From NCBI GenBank assembly GCA_963822145.1, contig CAWGGG010000001.1, positions 434,001 through 498,000 on the forward strand: a stretch of 64,000 bases of DNA, read 5' to 3'. The notes beneath the pieces were generated by a model. The model was not told where the DNA came from and did not search any database. It saw only the letters and a list, made by a program, of their open reading frames with translations. Position 1 is the first letter of the stretch; the number at the start of each line of letters is the position of its first letter. Below are positions 60,143 through 64,000 of the stretch, one piece after another. The stretch is from UBA5072 sp963822145. Lineage in GTDB: Bacteria > Bacteroidota > Bacteroidia > Bacteroidales > UBA10428. The position numbers and the translations under genes were made by a program.

Positions 60143-61807
60143 TCACAAATTATATTTCTTTTTTTTCGCAATGGCCTCCTCATACCCTGCATCCGCATGC
60201 CGGTATATGCCCAGGGCAGGATCGTTGTAAAGCACACGTCGGAGGCAGGCAGCCGCCCTTTTGGTGCCATCAGCTACTACCACCATGCCGGCATGCTGGG
60301 AATACCCAATACCCACGCCGCCGCCGTGATGAAAGGATACCCAGGTGGCACCGCCGCTTGTATTGGCCATCAGGTTCAGCAAGGGCCAGTCGGAAACGGC
60401 ATCACTGCCGTCTATCATACCTTCCGTTTCACGGTAGGGCGATGCAACCGATCCGCAATCGAGGTGGTCCCGGCCAATTACGATTGGGGCTTTGACTTTC
60501 CTGGATCTTACAAGTTCGTTAAAGATGAGCCCCGCTTTCTCCCGTTCACCCATACCGAGCCAACATATCCTGGCCGGGAGACCCTGGCAGGAGATTTTCT
60601 TTTCCGCCTCACGGAGCCATTTAATGAGGTGCGTGTTCTCAGGAAAAGCCTCAACCAGGGCATCGTCGGTGACCAGAATATCCTCGGGATCACCCGAAAG
60701 GGCAACCCAGCGGAACGGTCCTTTGCCTTCGCAGAAAAGCGGACGGATAAATTCCGGGACGAATCCCTGATAATCAAATGCCCTTTTCTCACCGCCCTGA
60801 CGGGCAAACTCGCGCAGGTTGTTACCATAATCGAAAACCACACTGCCCCGCTTTTTCATTTCGAGCATAAATCCTACGTGCCGGGCCATGCTTTGCATCG
60901 ACTTCCGCCGATAGACCTCCGGATCTGTATTCCTTAATGTCAGGGCTTGTTCCAGGGGAAGGCCTGCAGGGACATAGCCATGCAGTGGATCGTGCGCGGA
61001 AGTCTGATCCGTCACCACATCCGGGATGAGACCATCATTCAGCAACTCCTCCAGCACATCACCGATATTTCCCACCAGTCCAACCGACAATGCCCTGCCC
61101 TGTTCCATGGCCTCCATTACCATGCGTTTGGCATCGGTGTAGCTATCGGTCATTTTATCAATATACCTGGTAAGCAGGCGTTTTTTGATCCGCCCGGGAT
61201 CGACATCCACTCCCAGAAAAACATATCCTGCCATGGTGGCAGCCAGCGGCTGGGCTCCTCCCATACCGCCCAGTCCACCTGAAACCAGGAGCTTGCCTGC
61301 GGTTTTCTGATTGAAATACTTCCTGCCGCATTCGGCAAAGGTTTCATAGGTTCCCTGGAGTATGCCCTGAGAACCGATATAGATCCAGCTGCCCGCGGTC
61401 ATCTGTCCATACATGATCAGGCCGCGTTCCTTCAGTTTTTCAAAATGATCCCAGTTCGCCCACGCGGGTACCAGGTTGCTGTTGGCAATCAGCACCCGGG
61501 GCGCTTCCGGATGGGAACGGATGATGCCCACCGGTTTTCCCGACTGCACCAACAGGCTCTGGTTGTCTTTCAGCGTGAGCAGACAGCGGATGATCTCCTG
61601 TAATGCCGCAGGATTACGGGCTGCCTGTCCGGTTCCCCCGTAAACGATCAGTTCAGCAGGGTTTTCAGCTACATCGGCATTGAGGTTGTTGAGCAGCATT
61701 CGGAGCGGTGCTTCCGTCTGCCAGCTTTTTGCATGCAACACATTCCCCACGGGTGACCTGTAGTGGGGATGACGGGCATAGGTATCAATAAATTCCGAAA
61801 AGTTCAT
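60143..61807 (-). CDS. hutU: Urocanate hydratase
   Basis: HutU adds water to urocanate, using a tightly bound NAD as electrophile, the second step of histidine breakdown. The 554-residue product has YGGTGQAARNPAALQEII, the NAD site GGLGGMGGAQPLAATMAGY, ALSVGLVGNIGDV, and DQTSAHDPLHGYVP. The catalytic Cys is probably in RICWLGMGEREKAG. It overlaps hutH by 23 bases at its start and touches hutI at its end (TGAATG). The reading frame has no disruption, in contrast to hutI. Confidence 0.95.
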   Translation of the reverse strand: MNFSEFIDTYARHPHYRSPVGNVLHAKSWQTEAPLRMLLNNLNADVAENPAELIVYGGTGQAARNPAALQEIIRCLLTLKDNQSLLVQSGKPVGIIRSHPEAPRVLIANSNLVPAWANWDHFEKLKERGLIMYGQMTAGSWIYIGSQGILQGTYETFAECGRKYFNQKTAGKLLVSGGLGGMGGAQPLAATMAGYVFLGVDVDPGRIKKRLLTRYIDKMTDSYTDAKRMVMEAMEQGRALSVGLVGNIGDVLEELLNDGLIPDVVTDQTSAHDPLHGYVPAGLPLEQALTLRNTDPEVYRRKSMQSMARHVGFMLEMKKRGSVVFDYGNNLREFARQGGEKRAFDYQGFVPEFIRPLFCEGKGPFRWVALSGDPEDILVTDDALVEAFPENTHLIKWLREAEKKISCQGLPARICWLGMGEREKAGLIFNELVRSRKVKAPIVIGRDHLDCGSVASPYRETEGMIDGSDAVSDWPLLNLMANTSGGATWVSFHHGGGVGIGYSQHAGMVVVADGTKRAAACLRRVLYNDPALGIYRHADAGYEEAIAKKKKYNL

Positions 61808-63353
61808 GTCGGCTGTTTTTAATCTCCAGGTTCAGGGTTTCGGATAATTCGTCTACCAATCGGGTGAGCGCATGGTTTTTTACCATACCAATGGCTGCCT
61901 CAATATAATCCCCCAGGTAAACATCACGGTCGATATGCGGTATTACGCTGCGGATATAATCATGACAGGCATTGATCAACGGTCCCGATTTTAAGGGTTT
62001 GCGAAAGTCAAAGCCCTGGGCGGCACAGAATAATTCAATCCCCAGTATTTTTTCAAGGTTGTCAGCAATGCGCAGGGCCTTTCGTGCACTTATGGATCCC
62101 ATGCTTACATGATCCTCCTGCCCCAGTGAGGTGGGGATGCTGTCGGCGCTTGCCGGAAAACACAGTGACTTATTTTCGCTTACCAGGGCTGCCGTGGTAT
62201 ACTGGGGTATCATAAAGCCAGAATTCAAACCGGTCTCCTTCATCAGCAATTTGGGCAATCCTTCAATAGTATCCATCAGGGAAAGGTATATTCGCCTGTC
62301 GGCAATATTGCCCAGCTCTGCCGCCGCTACAGCGGCGTAGTCCAGCGGAAGAGCCAGTGGCTGCCCGTGGAAATTGCCCCCGCTGATTGCTTTTTCCTGA
62401 TGAAACACGATGGGATTGTCGGTTACTGAATTTAATTCAACAGTCACCAGTTGTTTCAGATGGAGGTAGGCATTTCTCGAAGCTCCGTGGACCTGGGGAA
62501 TGCACCGAAGTGAATAGGGATCCTGCACCCGGTGACAGTTGCGATGCGATTCCACGATCTCTGAATTTCCGATCAGGTTGCGCATCCGCTCAGCCACGTA
62601 AAGGATACCTTCATAGGGCCTCAGTGCCTGCAGCTCCGGATCAAAAGCCTTTACCGAACCCAGCATGGCTTCGAGGTTCATGGCTGCGATGATGTCGGCG
62701 CAGTCGAGACCCTGCTGCAACACTTCCAGGAATTTTACAGCATGCGCTGCAATGAACTGGGTGCCGTTGATCAGGGCCAGTCCTTCCTTGGGACCGAGTT
62801 CCAAAGGCTTCAGACTATGGGCGTTCAGGACTTCCATTGCCGGTACAATGGCTCCCATATAATGAACCCTGCCGTGGCCGATCAGGGGTAAAAACAGGTG
62901 TGCCAGGGGGGCGAGATCGCCTGATGCCCCTACCGATCCCTGCGAGGGGACACAGGGCGTAACCTGATTCTCGATGTGCCACAGGATCCGGTTGAGTGTT
63001 TCCAGAGATATACCGGAATATCCCAGGGATAAGGACTGTACCTTGAGAATGAGCATCAGCCGGCCTATTTCTTCGGAAATGAGGTCCCCCACCCCGACGG
63101 CGTGGCTGAGCAACAGATTGTGCTGAAGTTTACGCGTATCCTCATCTGAAATCAGGGTGGTGCATAAGGGTCCAAATCCGGTGTTGATACCATACACGGT
63201 TTTCTTCGCTGCCACAATGGCTTCCACATCATTACGGTTTTTTGCAACTGCTCCGGCCGCTTCATGGGTGAGCTCACCCCTGATTTTACCCCTGCTGATA
63301 TCCAGGGCAAGGCCCGGGGTAAGTTTGTCAATGCCGTAATGGAATGTCTTCAT
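61785..63353 (-). CDS. hutH: Histidine ammonia-lyase
   Basis: HutH removes ammonia from histidine to give urocanate. The MIO prosthetic group forms from Ala-Ser-Gly in SVGASGDLAPLAHL, near residue 142. Other marks are YGINTGFGPL, LINGTQFIAAHA, DPYSLRCIPQVHGASRNA and QEDHVSMGSISARKAL. The 522 residues are normal. It is the first gene of the leftward hutH-hutU-hutI set, with a promoter within 40 bases. Confidence 0.95.
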   Translation of the reverse strand: MKTFHYGIDKLTPGLALDISRGKIRGELTHEAAGAVAKNRNDVEAIVAAKKTVYGINTGFGPLCTTLISDEDTRKLQHNLLLSHAVGVGDLISEEIGRLMLILKVQSLSLGYSGISLETLNRILWHIENQVTPCVPSQGSVGASGDLAPLAHLFLPLIGHGRVHYMGAIVPAMEVLNAHSLKPLELGPKEGLALINGTQFIAAHAVKFLEVLQQGLDCADIIAAMNLEAMLGSVKAFDPELQALRPYEGILYVAERMRNLIGNSEIVESHRNCHRVQDPYSLRCIPQVHGASRNAYLHLKQLVTVELNSVTDNPIVFHQEKAISGGNFHGQPLALPLDYAAVAAAELGNIADRRIYLSLMDTIEGLPKLLMKETGLNSGFMIPQYTTAALVSENKSLCFPASADSIPTSLGQEDHVSMGSISARKALRIADNLEKILGIELFCAAQGFDFRKPLKSGPLINACHDYIRSVIPHIDRDVYLGDYIEAAIGMVKNHALTRLVDELSETLNLEIKNSRHELFGIY

Positions 63354-63360
63354 GGTATCG

Positions 63361-63389
63361 TAAATTTAGTCATTTGATGTTCTTTTCAA
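63361..63389 (-). promoter_or_regulatory. Candidate promoter of the hut operon
   Basis: On the minus strand TTG (63389-63387) and TAAATTTA (63368-63361) are 18 bases apart, one base from the TAnnTTTG consensus. The ATG of hutH is at 63353, so the leader is very short. Confidence 0.45.
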
Positions 63390-63548
63390 TCTAAAATACA
63401 ACTTGTTATTTTCCCAAAGAATGACTTTTCCCTGTTACCTGATCAATTACACACTGCCAAATATCATATTCCGGCATGGCCAAAATCACTAATTTCCCAA
63501 ATCCAAAAGAACTACCTTTACCTTGTTTAACTTTCAAAACTTGTTTTT

Positions 63549-64000
63549 ATGGCTTCGAAGAATGTTGTTATTATCGGTGCAGCCGGTAGAGATTTTCACA
63601 ATTTCAATACCTGTTTCAGGGATAACGCGGATTACCGGGTAGTAGCCTTTACGGCAGCGCAAATACCCGATATTGCAGGACGTAAATATCCGGCAGAACT
63701 CGCCGGCAAGCTCTATCCCAAAGGCATTCCGATTTATGCAGAAGCCGATCTTGAGAAACTGATCAGGGAACTGAAAGTGGATGAATGCGTTTTCTCCTAT
63801 TCCGATATCCCCTATACGAGAGTGATGCACATCGGCGCCCGTGTTAATGCTGCCGGTGCAGATTTCAAGATGCTTGGGGCAGGACAGAATATGCTGAAGA
63901 GTAAAAAGCCCGTGGTGGCGGTTGGCGCTGTGCGTACCGGTTGCGGCAAGTCACAGACCTCGCGCCGGGTAATCGAGATCCTGATGAAAATGGGCCTGAA
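63549..64000 (+). CDS. P-loop GTPase-like protein (cyclic 2,3-diphosphoglycerate synthetase-like), cut by window edge
   Basis: The first 150 codons are present, starting MASKNVVIIGAAGRDFHNFN and continuing VVAFTAAQIPDIAGRKYPAE and VFSYSDIPYTRVMHIG. A P-loop follows in GAVRTGCGKSQTSRR near residue 125. This order, a Rossmann-like first domain then a P-loop, fits a family often annotated as GTPase or cyclic 2,3-diphosphoglycerate synthetase. The rest lies outside the window, so the reaction is not certain. It is divergent from hutH, with a 195-base gap. Confidence 0.7.
   Translation, partial: MASKNVVIIGAAGRDFHNFNTCFRDNADYRVVAFTAAQIPDIAGRKYPAELAGKLYPKGIPIYAEADLEKLIRELKVDECVFSYSDIPYTRVMHIGARVNAAGADFKMLGAGQNMLKSKKPVVAVGAVRTGCGKSQTSRRVIEILMKMGL

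Noticed and set aside
60137..60937. Plus-strand frame of 266 codons
   Set aside because: It is opposite hutU, whose protein motifs are unmistakable.
1..64000. CRISPR arrays, tRNA or rRNA genes, transposases, phage genes
   Set aside because: I looked for spaced direct repeats, tRNA T-loop patterns and transposase motifs and found none. The repeats present are short tandem or palindromic ones without spacers.

Overview
The window looks like a chromosome segment of a member of the Bacteroidota, probably order Bacteroidales. The evidence is a PorQ-type outer-membrane gene of the type IX secretion system, a DUF4290 gene followed by murA, promoters of the Bacteroidota form (TTG or TTTG, about 18-21 bases, TAnnTTTG), few Shine-Dalgarno sites, and many lipoproteins and twin-arginine-leader enzymes typical of periplasmic glycan degraders. 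I see no rRNA, tRNA, CRISPR array, insertion sequence or phage gene. No species name can be given from the sequence alone.

Layout. 1-7.7 kb: a cut NAD(P)-binding protein, a LarA-type racemase, a membrane-anchored AraC regulator with a possible tandem operator in front of an outer-membrane barrel gene, an orphan seven-helix membrane protein, then a leftward set of three lipoproteins (GH32 fructan hydrolase, DUF4440, asparaginase). 7.7-14.8 kb: housekeeping genes (UvrD/PcrA helicase, DUF4290, MurA, SulP transporter, DUF434 protein). 14.9-20.5 kb: DoxX, two exported Gfo/Idh oxidoreductases, a DUF1080 lipoprotein and an exported TIM-barrel isomerase, which together resemble the 3-keto-glycoside route of glycan cleavage. 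20.5-33.9 kb: lipB, a lipid kinase, porQ-cmk-ispH, priA, a phosphoesterase, a VWA lipoprotein, a methyltransferase, nhaA, an MFS transporter and two unknown membrane proteins. 33.9-42.2 kb: a second exported TIM-barrel enzyme, a GH2 lipoprotein, an epimerase, a PIG-L deacetylase and tldD-tldE. 42.2-54.2 kb: a long leftward run for pectin or uronate breakdown (DUF4861, kduD, kduI, GH105, aldo/keto reductase, split VOC protein, nitrilase, GH36-like, PHP enzyme, ICMT-like, GNAT). 54.3-63.4 kb: histidine degradation, with ftcD on the right strand and hutH-hutU-hutI on the left strand, separated by a double-cupin gene and a lipoprotein. The window ends in a cut GTPase-like gene.

Main anomalies. 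hutI carries at least eight frameshifts within about 630 bases, while hutU and hutH beside it are intact. A two-domain VOC protein is split by one extra base. MurA has Asp where the catalytic Cys is usual, which predicts fosfomycin resistance. PriA lacks about 70 residues where the winged-helix domain should be. TldD has an export leader but its partner TldE does not. Two strong palindromes sit exactly at convergent gene ends and overlap stop codons. Several families of 8-9 bp tandem repeats fill intergenic gaps.

The best candidates for a poorly described system are the exported oxidoreductase/DoxX/DUF1080 operon at 14.9-20.5 kb and the AraC regulator/tandem operator/barrel/orphan sensor group at 1.9-4.6 kb. 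All functions are read from sequence patterns and remembered families. No database search was run.
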